In this document: piece after piece, positions 1-10,261 of the stretch
Position numbering within the stretch: position 1 is the first letter of the stretch
Layout: each line of letters opens with the position of its first letter
NCBI GenBank assembly: GCA_964390795.1
Contig: CAYMLQ010000077.1
Location: forward strand, 1-18,330
From: CAYMLQ01 sp964390795
GTDB taxonomy: Bacteria > Verrucomicrobiota > Kiritimatiellia > RFP12 > UBA1067
Reading direction: 5' to 3'
DNA: 18,330 nt
The notes under the pieces: model-generated
The model's database searches: none
What the model saw: the letters and a program-made list of their open reading frames with translations, nothing else
Told to the model about the DNA's origin: nothing
Program-made: the position numbers and the translations under genes

Positions 1-2
1 TC

Positions 3-2372
<2,370 letters not shown>

Positions 2373-2416
2373 GGGGGAACCTGCGTGTTCGCCCTCGCCC
2401 GAGGAGGATTCATTTT

Positions 2417-3886
2417 ATGGGTAAGATCACAGGCTTCATGGAGTATCAGCGGGAGACCGCGGAGCAGCGTCCGGTCGAAGAGCGGCTCCACGATTTCAAA
2501 GAAGTGTACCGGCCGATGGACGAGCAAAAGATCCTCCATCAGGCCGCGCGCTGCATGGACTGCGGCGTGCCGTTCTGCCACAGCGGCTGCCCGCTGGGAA
2601 ACCTCTGCCCCGAGTGGAACGACCTGGTTTATCGCGGGCAGTGGCAGAAGGCGTGGGAGCGGCTCTCGGGAACCAATAATTTTCCTGAGTTCACGGGGCG
2701 TCTGTGCCCGGCTCTGTGCGAAGAGTCCTGCGTGCTGGGCATTCATGAAGGGCCCGTGGCGATTCAGTTGCTCGAAAAGACGATTATCGAGTATGCGTTC
2801 TCGCACGGCTTTGTGAAGCCTGTGCTGCCGCCCAAGCGCACTGGCAAGAGCGTAGCCGTGGTGGGCTCGGGGCCGGCCGGGCTGTCGGCGGCGCAGCAGC
2901 TCAACCGCGCGGGCCACGACGTGATGGTTTTCGAAAAGAACGAGAAGCCGGGCGGGCTGCTGCGCTACGGCATTCCCGACTTCAAGCTGGAGAAGTGGGT
3001 CATCGACCGCCGCCTGGAAATCATGGCGGCGGAAGGGGTGAAGTTCGTCACCAACACCGACCCGTCTTCCGAGATCCTGAAGGAGTTCGAGGCGGTGGTG
3101 CTGACGACCGGTTCGGGCCGTCCGCGCGACCTGCCGATTCCCGGGCGCGAACTGAGCGGCATCCACTTTGCGCTGGAGTACCTGACGCAGCAGAACCGGC
3201 TGCTGGGCTCCAAGCCCGACGGCACGCAGGAGTGGGGCAAGATTAACGCCAAGGACAAGAGCGTGATCGTGATCGGCGGCGGCGACACGGGCAGCGACTG
3301 CGTGGGAACCGCGCTGCGCCAGGGCGCGAAGGCCGTACACAGTTTCGAGGTGATGCCCATGCCGGCCGAGACGCGCACCGAGGATCAGCCGTGGCCCTTC
3401 TGGCCCATGAAGCTGCGCACGAGCTCCTCGCACAAAGAGGGTGGCGACCGCTTCTGGAGCATTCTCACCAAGGAGTTTAAGGGGTACAACGGGCATGTGC
3501 GTTCGCTGGAGACGATTAACGTCGAGTGGGCCAAGCCAGCGAAAAAAGGCGAGCGCCCGCAGCTGCGCGAGAATCCCAGCACGAGGCAAGCGTGGCATGC
3601 GGATCTCGTTTTTCTGGCTCTGGGGTTCCTGGGCCCGGAAACGGACGGCGTGATCTCACGACTAGGCGTGGCGGTGGACGAGCGCAGCAACATCAAGACC
3701 GGCTCGGATTACCAGACCAGCGTGCCGGGCGTGTTCGCGGCGGGCGACTCGCGCCGCGGCCAGTCGCTGATCGTCTGGGCGATCGCCGAAGGCCGCGATT
3801 GCGCGGTTGCGGTTGACACGTGGCTGACGGGTGCCAGCAGTTTGCCCAAGCGGGCGGGTGTGGATTTGACGGCGGTGAAACGGTAA
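2417..3886 (+). CDS. gltD: Glutamate synthase small subunit
   Basis: This is the NAD(P)H-oxidising small subunit (489 aa, normal length) that passes electrons to GltB. The ATG at 2417 was chosen because GAGGAGG (2401-2407) lies 9 nt upstream and the protein then starts MGKITGFMEYQRE, the usual GltD beginning; the frame is open further upstream but without homology. N-terminal cysteines at residues 46, 49, 54, 58 and 64, and a second group (RLCPALCEESC), are the ligands for the 4Fe-4S clusters. The FAD-binding GSGPAG is at residues 150-155 and the NAD(P)H-binding GGGDTG at 287-292. The C-terminal FAD motif PGVFAAGDSRRG is intact. Only 15 nt separate it from pyrG, so co-transcription is likely. 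The related dihydropyrimidine dehydrogenase-type subunits are excluded by the gltB neighbour and the end-to-end match. Confidence 0.97.
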   Translation: MGKITGFMEYQRETAEQRPVEERLHDFKEVYRPMDEQKILHQAARCMDCGVPFCHSGCPLGNLCPEWNDLVYRGQWQKAWERLSGTNNFPEFTGRLCPALCEESCVLGIHEGPVAIQLLEKTIIEYAFSHGFVKPVLPPKRTGKSVAVVGSGPAGLSAAQQLNRAGHDVMVFEKNEKPGGLLRYGIPDFKLEKWVIDRRLEIMAAEGVKFVTNTDPSSEILKEFEAVVLTTGSGRPRDLPIPGRELSGIHFALEYLTQQNRLLGSKPDGTQEWGKINAKDKSVIVIGGGDTGSDCVGTALRQGAKAVHSFEVMPMPAETRTEDQPWPFWPMKLRTSSSHKEGGDRFWSILTKEFKGYNGHVRSLETINVEWAKPAKKGERPQLRENPSTRQAWHADLVFLALGFLGPETDGVISRLGVAVDERSNIKTGSDYQTSVPGVFAAGDSRRGQSLIVWAIAEGRDCAVAVDTWLTGASSLPKRAGVDLTAVKR

Positions 3887-3901
3887 AATTCGGGAGTTCA
3901 T

Positions 3902-5506
3902 ATGAGTTGCAAGCATATCTTTGTTACGGGCGGCGTGGTTTCGTCGCTCGGCAAGGGCCTCACGGCGGCGTCGATCGGTCTGCTGTTGAAACGGCGCGGA
4001 TACCGGATCCGGATGCAGAAGCTGGATCCGTATCTGAATGTGGATCCGGGAACGATGTCGCCGTATCAGCACGGCGAGGTGTATGTGACCGAGGACGGCC
4101 GCGAGACGGATCTGGATTTGGGCCACTACGAGCGCTTCACCGGGATACCCTGCGACCAGCACAGTAACTACACGACCGGGCGCATCTACAGCAACGTGAT
4201 CGCACGCGAGCGGGCGGGCGGCTATCTCGGCAAGACGGTGCAGGTGATCCCGCACGTCACCGATGAGATCAAGCGTGCCATCCGCGAGGTCGAGGATGAG
4301 CAGACCGACATTGCGATCACGGAGATCGGCGGGACGGCGGGCGACATCGAGTCGCAGCCCTACCTGGAGGCGATCCGCCAGTATCACCACGAGCTGGGCC
4401 CAGGCAACAGCCTGTTCATCCATCTGACGTTGGTTCCATACATCCGGGCGGCAGGCGAAATGAAGACCAAGCCGTCGCAGCAGTCGGTCGGCATTCTGCG
4501 GTCGATCGGCATCGTGCCGGAACTGCTCATCTGCCGGTGCGAGCGCCCGTTTGCGGCCGAGCACCGCGCCAAGCTGGCCTTGTTCTGCGGCGTGCGCCCG
4601 GAGCACGTTATCGAAGAGTGCGACGTGGCCAACACGATTTACGAGGTGCCGATCGATCTTTCGAAACAGCAGGTCGACGAGAAGATCCTGCGCATGCTCG
4701 AGCTGCCGGCCCACACCTTGGACATGACGGAGTGGAACACGATGCTGGAGACGCTGATCCGCCCGCCGAACGGCGAGGTCGAGATCGCGGTGGTCGGCAA
4801 GTACATCAGCCTGCGCGATTCCTACAAGAGCGTCTACGAGGCTCTGACGCACGGCGCCATCGCCTCCGGCGTGAAGCTCAACATCCGCATGATGGAGTCC
4901 GAGGATATCGAGCAGGAGGGCGCGGAAGCCAAGCTGAAGGGTGTTCACGGCATTCTCGTTCCCGGCGGCTTCGGCGTTCGCGGGGTGGAGGGGAAGATCG
5001 AGGCGATCCGCTATGCGCGCGAGAAGAAAATCCCGTTTTTCGGTATTTGCCTGGGCATGCAGTGCGCGGTGATCGAGTTCGCGCGGAATATGTGCGGGCT
5101 GGAGGAGGCCAACAGCACGGAGCTGGCACCCGGTACGCCGCACCCGGTGATTTCGCTGCTGGACAATCAGCGCGGCGTCACCGACATGGGCGGAACCATG
5201 CGGCTGGGCGCGTACCCGTGCAACCTGGGTGAAGGCACCCGGGCCGCGCAGGCTTACGGAAAGAACCAGATCACGGAGCGTCACCGCCACCGCTACGAGT
5301 TCAACCTCGGTTATCGGGCAGCCCTTGAAAAGGGCGGGCTGGTCGTGGCGGGCGTGTCGCCGGACGGCAAGCTGGTGGAGGTCATCGAGCTGCAGGGGCA
5401 TCCGTGGTTCGTGGCCTGCCAGTACCATCCCGAGTTCAAGTCCAACCCGGTCGCGCCCCATCCGCTGTTCGCGGCGTTTGTGCGGGCGGCAGCAGACAAC
5501 CGCTGA
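3902..5506 (+). CDS. pyrG: CTP synthase (glutamine hydrolysing)
   Basis: CTP synthase (534 aa) makes CTP from UTP, ATP and glutamine in the cytoplasm. The N-terminal synthetase domain shows the P-loop-like SSLGKG (residues 14-19) and GGTAGDIESQPYLEAIR. The C-terminal class I glutamine amidotransferase domain has its nucleophile Cys383 in GICLGMQ and the His509/Glu511 pair in QYHPEF. The start at ATG 3902 gives the family's usual N-terminus (MSCKHIFVTGGVVSSLGKG); the ribosome site is modest (GGGAG at 3892-3896, 5 nt spacer). It follows gltD by 15 nt, placing a second glutamine consumer in the same probable transcript. A 7-T run about 30 nt after the stop has no convincing hairpin before it. 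Confidence 0.98.
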   Translation: MSCKHIFVTGGVVSSLGKGLTAASIGLLLKRRGYRIRMQKLDPYLNVDPGTMSPYQHGEVYVTEDGRETDLDLGHYERFTGIPCDQHSNYTTGRIYSNVIARERAGGYLGKTVQVIPHVTDEIKRAIREVEDEQTDIAITEIGGTAGDIESQPYLEAIRQYHHELGPGNSLFIHLTLVPYIRAAGEMKTKPSQQSVGILRSIGIVPELLICRCERPFAAEHRAKLALFCGVRPEHVIEECDVANTIYEVPIDLSKQQVDEKILRMLELPAHTLDMTEWNTMLETLIRPPNGEVEIAVVGKYISLRDSYKSVYEALTHGAIASGVKLNIRMMESEDIEQEGAEAKLKGVHGILVPGGFGVRGVEGKIEAIRYAREKKIPFFGICLGMQCAVIEFARNMCGLEEANSTELAPGTPHPVISLLDNQRGVTDMGGTMRLGAYPCNLGEGTRAAQAYGKNQITERHRHRYEFNLGYRAALEKGGLVVAGVSPDGKLVEVIELQGHPWFVACQYHPEFKSNPVAPHPLFAAFVRAAADNR

Positions 5507-5613
5507 GGCGGTAGGCCCCGGATTACGGCATGCGACTTTTTTTGTAGAGCGGGCTATGCGTGTTCGCGTCAGTTCCGGTAGAATAGGGGCCGAATACACA
5601 AACGGGAGGATGT

Positions 5614-6519
5614 ATGAACTACGACAAGAACCATGCGTTAATTGAGAGCAAGATTCCGGGACTGCCTGAGCCGCGGCGCGGCAAAGTGCGCGACCTGTAC
5701 GATTTGGGCGACGATCTGCTGTTGGTGGCTACCGACCGGATCAGCGCGTTCGATGTGGTCATGCCCAACGGCATCCCCGACAAAGGGCGTATCCTGAACA
5801 GCCTGAGCGTGTTCTGGTTCGGACTGTTGGACTGGATGCCCAACCACCTCATCTCCGCCGATGTGGATCGGTATCCCGAGGCGCTCCAGTGCGTGAAGGA
5901 GGACTTGAGGGGCCGCTCGATGCTGGTTCGGAAAGTTTCGATCATTCCGTTCGAGTGCATCGTGCGCGGGTATCTGACCGGCTCGGGCTGGAAGGAGTAT
6001 CGGCAGAGCGGCACCGTCAACGGGCAGCCGCTGTGCGAGGGGTATCAGAACGGGTCCAAGCTCGGCACCGTGCTGTTCACGCCGAGCACCAAGGCTGAGC
6101 TGGGCGAGCATGACATGCCCGTGACGCTGGCCGAGCTGGCCGCCGCTCTGGGGCCGGCCAAGGCTCAGGCTCTGGCCGACGCTTCGATCGGCTGTTACTC
6201 TGCCGCGGCCGATTACGCGGCGCAGAGCGGCATCCTCATTGCGGACACCAAGTTCGAGTTCGGGCTGGACTCCGGCGGCCGGCTGGTGCTCGCCGACGAG
6301 GTGCTGACGCCCGACTCCAGCCGCTTCTGGCCGCAGGAGAGCTATGCGGTCGGCAGCAACCCGCCGAGTCTCGACAAGCAGTTTGTCCGCGACTGGCTGG
6401 ATAGCGTGCATTTCAACCATCAGCCGCCGGCGCCGGTGCTGCCCGAAGAGGTGGTCGTCAAGACGCGCGCGAAGTACGTTGAAGCGTACGAGAAACTCAC
6501 CAAACAACGGTTTGTCTAG
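5614..6519 (+). CDS. purC: Phosphoribosylaminoimidazole-succinocarboxamide synthase (SAICAR synthetase)
   Basis: PurC condenses CAIR with aspartate using ATP, a middle step of purine synthesis. At 301 aa it belongs to the longer, yeast Ade1-like form rather than the roughly 240-aa E. coli form. Recognisable family blocks are RRGKVRDLYD near the start, ATDRISAFDVVMPNGIPDKG, the VRGYLTGSGWKEY segment, LADEVLTPDSSRFWP and the C-terminal SLDKQFVRDWL. The ATG at 5614 has GGGAGG at 5604-5609 with a short 4-nt spacer. A 107-nt gap separates it from pyrG, so it may have its own promoter; TAGAAT at 5579-5584 could be a -10 box, but no -35 box lies at the right distance. The next gene starts 10 nt after the stop. 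Confidence 0.97.
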   Translation: MNYDKNHALIESKIPGLPEPRRGKVRDLYDLGDDLLLVATDRISAFDVVMPNGIPDKGRILNSLSVFWFGLLDWMPNHLISADVDRYPEALQCVKEDLRGRSMLVRKVSIIPFECIVRGYLTGSGWKEYRQSGTVNGQPLCEGYQNGSKLGTVLFTPSTKAELGEHDMPVTLAELAAALGPAKAQALADASIGCYSAAADYAAQSGILIADTKFEFGLDSGGRLVLADEVLTPDSSRFWPQESYAVGSNPPSLDKQFVRDWLDSVHFNHQPPAPVLPEEVVVKTRAKYVEAYEKLTKQRFV

Positions 6520-6529
6520 GATAAACGAA

Positions 6530-8068
6530 ATGGATCAGACCCGCCACATGCAGGAGCTTCGGCTGCTCCACAGCATCAGTACGATTGTGGATCAGAGCAT
6601 CGACATGCGCTCCGTCGTGCATCCGATTCTGGAGGCGCTGGCGGAGTGTCTCGATTTCCGTTTGGCAACCATTACGCTCCTGCGAAAAGGCGGGGACGAC
6701 ATCCTGATCGAGGCTGCGCACGGACTGACGCGTGCGCAGGCCCAGCTCGGCCACTACAAGCTCGGCGAGGGCGTGACCGGCAAGGTGGTGCTCTCGGGAG
6801 AGCCGATGATCATCCCCCGCACGAGCGAGTCTCCGATCTTCCTGAACCGCACCAAGCAGGGCAAGAGTTCGGACACGGCGTTCATCTGCGTGCCGGTCAA
6901 AGAAAAACAGGAAGTGGTGGGCGCGCTGAGCGTCTACCGGCCATTCGCGGATGACGAGCAGTTGAAAGAGGACGCGACCATTCTCGAGATTGTGGCGTCG
7001 ATGGTCGCCCGCGCGGTGTTGTTGCGGCGCGATCTGATGGAACAGCAGGAGAGCCTCAAGGAGGAGAACCGCCAGTTGCGCGCCGAGCTGACGCGGCGCT
7101 ACCATCCCGATAATATCGTGGGCAACTCGCGCGAGATGCAGGAGGTCTACGACCAGATCTTCCAGGTGGCCAAAAGCCATGCGACGGTGCTGATCAACGG
7201 CGAGACCGGAACCGGCAAAGAACTGGTGGCGCATGCCATCCACTATGCCAGCAACCGGGCAAGCGAGCCGTTCGTGCGCGTGCATTGTGCGGCGCTGCCG
7301 GAAAGTCTGATCGAGAGCGAACTGTTCGGCCACGTCAAGGGCGCCTTCACCGGCGCGGTGTCGGACCGCAAAGGGCGGTTCGAACTGGCGGACGGCGGGA
7401 CGATCTTTCTCGATGAGATCGGCGAGATTCCGTTGTCGATCCAGGCCAAATTGCTGCGCGTCCTGCAGGAGCGCGAATTCGAGCGTGTCGGCGGCATCAA
7501 AACCATCAAGGTGAATGTGCGCATCATTGCGGCGACGCACCGCGACCTCCCGGTCATGGTTGAGAAGGGGATCTTCCGCGAGGATCTGTACTACCGCCTG
7601 AGCGTGTTCCCGATCTTCGTGCCGCCGCTGCTCAAGCGCAAGGCCGACATTATTCTGTTGGCCGACTATTTCATGGCCAAATATGCGGCGGAGAACGACA
7701 AGAAGGTGACCAAGCTTTCCAACGAGGCGCTCGATCTGCTGATGCGTCATCGCTGGCCGGGCAATGTGCGCGAACTGGAGAACTGCATTGAGCGCGCGGT
7801 GCTTCTGGCTGACAATGAAGTGATCCGGCCCGACGTTTTGCCGTCCTCCATCCAGGTGCCCGCCGAACAGGACAAACCCGAAATCGGACCGACGCCCGTG
7901 CTGGTCGACGGCGCGTCGCTGAGCGAGATGGTGGAGGGGTATGAGAAGACCCTGATGGCCGAGGCGCTCAAGCTGACCCACGGCAACATCGCCGCCGCCG
8001 CACGCCTGCTGGACTCCACGCCGCGCATCGTCAGCTACAAGGTCAAGCAGTACGGACTGGGCGTGTAG
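6530..8068 (+). CDS. Sigma-54 dependent transcriptional activator, NifA-like (GAF-AAA+-HTH)
   Basis: A bacterial enhancer-binding protein of 512 aa that would use ATP to open promoters held by RNA polymerase with sigma-54. Domains in order: a GAF sensor domain (about residues 20-170), a short linker helix, an AAA+ domain with Walker A GETGTGKE at 224-231, the sigma-54 contact loop GAFTGA at 271-276 and the Walker B region GGTIFLDEIGEI, the RWPGNVRELENCIERA signature, and a Fis-type helix-turn-helix in the last 45 residues (NIAAAARLLDSTPRIVSYKVKQYG). There is no receiver domain, so it is not a two-component regulator; the order matches NifA and related GAF activators. The start ATG 6530 has AGGA at 6518-6521, overlapping the purC stop, with an 8-nt spacer, suggesting translation linked to purC. 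Its ligand and targets cannot be read here; no sigma-54 promoter was recognised in the window. The nif name would be unsafe. Confidence 0.93.
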   Translation: MDQTRHMQELRLLHSISTIVDQSIDMRSVVHPILEALAECLDFRLATITLLRKGGDDILIEAAHGLTRAQAQLGHYKLGEGVTGKVVLSGEPMIIPRTSESPIFLNRTKQGKSSDTAFICVPVKEKQEVVGALSVYRPFADDEQLKEDATILEIVASMVARAVLLRRDLMEQQESLKEENRQLRAELTRRYHPDNIVGNSREMQEVYDQIFQVAKSHATVLINGETGTGKELVAHAIHYASNRASEPFVRVHCAALPESLIESELFGHVKGAFTGAVSDRKGRFELADGGTIFLDEIGEIPLSIQAKLLRVLQEREFERVGGIKTIKVNVRIIAATHRDLPVMVEKGIFREDLYYRLSVFPIFVPPLLKRKADIILLADYFMAKYAAENDKKVTKLSNEALDLLMRHRWPGNVRELENCIERAVLLADNEVIRPDVLPSSIQVPAEQDKPEIGPTPVLVDGASLSEMVEGYEKTLMAEALKLTHGNIAAAARLLDSTPRIVSYKVKQYGLGV

Positions 8069-8073
8069 CGGCT

Positions 8074-8115
8074 GAACGCCGAGCGCTGAACGCCGAACGC
8101 CGAACGCCGAACGCG
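8074..8115. repeat. Heptamer tandem repeat, six units
   Basis: Six consecutive 7-bp units directly after the sigma-54 activator gene. Units 1, 3, 4 and 5 are identical (GAACGCC), unit 2 is GAGCGCT and unit 6 is GAACGCG. The repeat lies between the stop of the activator gene (8068) and the stop of the convergent rubredoxin gene (8154), where a terminator would be expected; it has no T-run and no clear hairpin. It does not lie in a real reading frame. Confidence 0.9.
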
Positions 8116-8153
8116 AAGTGTTAAGAGGTGGGCGGTCGGCGTTTCTTGCGTCT

Positions 8154-8315
8154 TCAAGAAACCGGCGAGAACTGATCCTTGCCCACTCCGCACTCGGGGC
8201 AGCACCAGTCCTCCGGCAGCGCCTCGAACGCCGTTCCCGCAGCGATGCCGACGGAGGGGTCGCCCGCTGCCGGATCGTAGATATAGCCGCACACGTTGCA
8301 CACAAACTTCTGCAT
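8154..8315 (-). CDS. Rubredoxin
   Basis: A 53-aa rubredoxin, a small cytoplasmic electron carrier with one iron bound by four cysteines. The two knuckles are CNVCGY near the N-terminus and CPECG near the C-terminus; the core YDPAAGDPSVGIAAGTAF and the segment LPEDWCCPECG are typical, and the length is the family's usual one. The start is at 8315 on the minus strand: an AAGGAGA ribosome site (minus strand, 8329-8323) lies 7 nt before it. The frame runs open further upstream to 8393 without rubredoxin homology, so that longer start was rejected. It is monocistronic and convergent with the sigma-54 activator gene. A promoter and an unusual 11-bp repeat array lie just upstream. The electron partners are not encoded nearby; possible roles include oxidative stress defence. 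Confidence 0.96.
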   Translation of the reverse strand: MQKFVCNVCGYIYDPAAGDPSVGIAAGTAFEALPEDWCCPECGVGKDQFSPVS

Positions 8316-8348
8316 AGCACATTCTCCTTGGTGAAAGTTAAGGTGAAT

Positions 8349-8377
8349 AGTAAACCCGCTTTTCACCGTTTGGTCAA
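8349..8377 (-). promoter_or_regulatory. Probable sigma-70 type promoter of the rubredoxin gene
   Basis: On the minus strand TTGACC (8377-8372) matches five of six -35 bases, and TTTACT (8354-8349) matches four of six -10 bases, with a 17-bp spacer. Transcription would start roughly 25 nt before the ribosome site at 8329-8323. The 11-bp direct repeats start 10 bp upstream of the -35 box, a common place for activator sites. Confidence 0.6.
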
Positions 8378-8387
8378 TCGTTTTCAG

Positions 8388-8427
8388 CGTCACATTTCCG
8401 TCACATTTCCGTCACAGTTCAGTGACG
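8388..8427. promoter_or_regulatory. Three 11-bp direct repeats plus a palindrome, likely operator
   Basis: Three head-to-tail 11-bp units fill 8388-8420: CGTCACATTTC twice, then CGTCACAGTTC. The last unit also forms an inverted repeat with the bases that follow: CGTCAC (8410-8415), six bases, GTGACG (8422-8427). One helical turn per unit is what response regulators of the OmpR/PhoB type bind, and GTCAC followed by AT-rich bases resembles a Pho-box half-site. That likeness is inference. The array sits just upstream of the probable rubredoxin promoter. Confidence 0.55.
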
Positions 8428-8480
8428 GGCGCATCCCCGGTTAACTGACCGGTGCTCCCCCGAACGAAGCCGGCGGCGCA

Positions 8481-8569
8481 GCGGCTCAGCGAGGACGCTG
8501 CGCCCTACCTGCTCCGCACTGGACACGGCTGGCCGCAAGCGGTAGGGCGAAGCGTCCCCGCTGAGCCGC
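8481..8569. repeat. 89-bp element with 29-bp imperfect inverted repeats
   Basis: The left arm 8481-8509 and the reverse complement of the right arm 8541-8569 agree at 27 of 29 positions; the two differences are A/G and G/T. The arms enclose a 31-nt GC-rich loop (8510-8540). No T-run follows, so it is not an ordinary terminator, and no target-site duplication is evident. It could be a REP/MITE-like dispersed repeat or a DNA or RNA cruciform-forming element. It lies between the divergent rubredoxin and SUMF1-domain genes. Confidence 0.85.
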
Positions 8570-8675
8570 CGTCAGCTTAGATTCCACACTTGCCTAGGCA
8601 TTGCGTCTCCTGTAATCTGAGCGTCATTCTGATTGGTGTCATTATGTTTCACGTCTGCGTATGAAAGGGATGTCT

Positions 8676-10178
8676 ATGCGAAACCCGATTAGACCCTTGC
8701 TGAGCTGTCTTTTCTCGCTGCTGTGCCTGCTGCCCGTCTTGTCCTCCGACCTGAAAACCTACAAGGAGGTGTATCAGAAGAATTCGGCAGAGATCCTCCA
8801 GAGCGGCCAGCCCAAATTTGCCGACTTGCAGCAGCAGTACCAGAAATCGCTGGAGGCGTTGAAGGCGCTCGCGGTGAAACAGGGCGACCTGAAAAAGACC
8901 AAGGCCGCGATCGCCGAGATCGACCGTTTTCAGAAAGCAAAGACCCTTCCCGACGCGCCGGACGATAAGGAGATCCAAGAAATAAAGGCATTCCAGTCCG
9001 CCTACGTGCAGCAATACTCCAAGCTGGAAACGGAGATGACCGCGAAACTGGGCACCCTGACCACAAAATACGAGCAGGCGCTGGATCGCCTCCAGAAAGA
9101 GCTGGTCAAGGCTGAAAAGCTGGAGGAGGCGACGGCGGTTCAGGAGGAACGGGAAAAGGCGCAAACCGCGCTCAAGGGCTACGCCGACCAATTCTCGTCC
9201 CTGATGGGTGCGGCCGCGACGAACGTGACCGGCGCGGCGGCTTCGGCGACGCCGCTGCTTTCGGCCGGGAAACCGGGGGCCAAAAATGACTTGTATCTGG
9301 TCGTCGACCTCTCGCGCGGCGCCAAGGCGGACACGTATCCGGTGACCTACCTCTCCGACGTGCCGAAAAAAGGCTGGTCCGACGAATACAAGACCGACAA
9401 ACTGGTGCTGCGGAGGATAGAGCCGGGGACGTTCGTTATGGGTAGCCCGGAAGGCGAGTTGGGGCGTCAAGGCAACGAGACCCAGCATGAGGTCACATTG
9501 ACGAAGGCTTTCTACATCGGCGTCTTCGAGGTGACGCAGCGGCAGTGGGAGCGGGTGATGGGCGACTGGCCGAGTCACTTCAACAATGAAAAATGCCGCG
9601 ACGAGCGCCCGGTGGAGATGGTGAGCTACAACGATATCCGCGGGGTCAACGCTGGCGCGGGCTGGCCCGCCACCAACAACGTGGACGCGGTGTCTTTCAT
9701 GGGCCGGCTGCGGGCGCGGACCGGCCAGGCGTTCGACCTGCCAACCGAGGCGCAATGGGAGTACGCCTGCCGCGCGGGTACGGTTACCGCGCTGAACAGC
9801 GGCAAAAAACTGACCTCGGAGGAGAGTTGCCCGAACCTATCTGAAGTGGGGCGCTACAAAGCCAACTCCGGGGGCGGCGCGCCGAATGGGGACACTCGTG
9901 TAGGGACGGCTCAAGCCGGCAGTTACCCGCCCAACGCCTGGGGGCTTTACGACCTGCACGGCAACGTCTGGGAATGGTGTCTGGACTGGCGTGGAAACTA
10001 CTCCGGCCCGGAAAGTGATCCGAAGGGTGCGGCGTCGGGTTCGGGCCGTGTGTTTCGCGGCGGGTGTTGGTTCCACATCGCCTTCTACTGCCGCTCCGCG
10101 TACCGCCTCTACTCCTACCCGGACTACCGGGGCATCAACTATGGCTTCCGGGCTGTCTTGCCCCCAGGTCAGCCGTGA
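8676..10178 (+). CDS. Secreted coiled-coil protein with C-terminal SUMF1/FGE-sulfatase domain
   Basis: A predicted exported protein of 500 aa. ATG 8676 was chosen over 8661 and 8670 because AAGGGA (8665-8670) then lies 5 nt upstream and the signal peptide begins at once (basic MRNPIR, then a Leu/Cys-rich core to about residue 22). Residues 24-180 are rich in K, E, Q and A with heptad-like spacing, a probable long coiled coil. From about residue 245 to the end it is a formylglycine-generating-enzyme-like domain: GTFVMGSPEGE, FEVTQRQWERVMG, LPTEAQWEYACRAGT, LHGNVWEWCLDWRG and YGFRA at the end. In true formylglycine-generating enzymes two cysteines five residues apart do the chemistry. Here the second aligns with Cys472, but the first position is His467, so sulfatase activation is doubtful. 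Many bacterial paralogues of this fold are binding or structural domains. No sulfatase lies next to it. Confidence 0.88.
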   Translation: MRNPIRPLLSCLFSLLCLLPVLSSDLKTYKEVYQKNSAEILQSGQPKFADLQQQYQKSLEALKALAVKQGDLKKTKAAIAEIDRFQKAKTLPDAPDDKEIQEIKAFQSAYVQQYSKLETEMTAKLGTLTTKYEQALDRLQKELVKAEKLEEATAVQEEREKAQTALKGYADQFSSLMGAAATNVTGAAASATPLLSAGKPGAKNDLYLVVDLSRGAKADTYPVTYLSDVPKKGWSDEYKTDKLVLRRIEPGTFVMGSPEGELGRQGNETQHEVTLTKAFYIGVFEVTQRQWERVMGDWPSHFNNEKCRDERPVEMVSYNDIRGVNAGAGWPATNNVDAVSFMGRLRARTGQAFDLPTEAQWEYACRAGTVTALNSGKKLTSEESCPNLSEVGRYKANSGGGAPNGDTRVGTAQAGSYPPNAWGLYDLHGNVWEWCLDWRGNYSGPESDPKGAASGSGRVFRGGCWFHIAFYCRSAYRLYSYPDYRGINYGFRAVLPPGQP

Positions 10179-10261
10179 GTTCGGGCAAGCAAGCGAGTGC
10201 CGCCAGGCCGTGCCGCGGGTGAGGGACGAACTCGGGCGGGCGCAGGGGCGGCGAAACCGTT

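Larger units (their letters stand above)
8316..8675. other. Divergent intergenic region (360 nt) without a gene
   Basis: This holds the rubredoxin leader and promoter, the 11-bp repeat array and the 89-bp inverted-repeat element, followed by about 100 nt before the SUMF1-domain gene. Only weak promoter-like matches are seen in that last part (TTGCCT at 8590-8595 and TAATCT at 8613-8618, 17 bp apart). Open frames crossing it show no family resemblance. Confidence 0.7.

Noticed and set aside
5507..5545. Possible intrinsic terminator after pyrG
   Set aside because: A 5-bp stem overlaps the stop codon, but the T-run is about 20 nt away with no strong hairpin directly before it.
5556..5584. purC promoter with TAGAAT as -10
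   Set aside because: The -10 match is good, but no -35 hexamer lies 16-18 bp upstream, so it was not listed as a feature.
3662..5599. A 645-codon open frame antisense to pyrG
   Set aside because: It lies opposite the intact gltD end and pyrG, is rich in Arg/His/Leu as expected for the antisense of GC-rich genes, and shows no family motif or ribosome site.
6497..8320. A 607-codon antisense frame spanning the sigma-54 activator and rubredoxin region
   Set aside because: Shadow frame; it crosses the heptamer repeat and overlaps rubredoxin in the wrong frame.
8570..8675. Sigma-54 promoter upstream of the SUMF1-domain gene
   Set aside because: No GG-N10-GC pair in the right context was found; only weak sigma-70-like matches exist.
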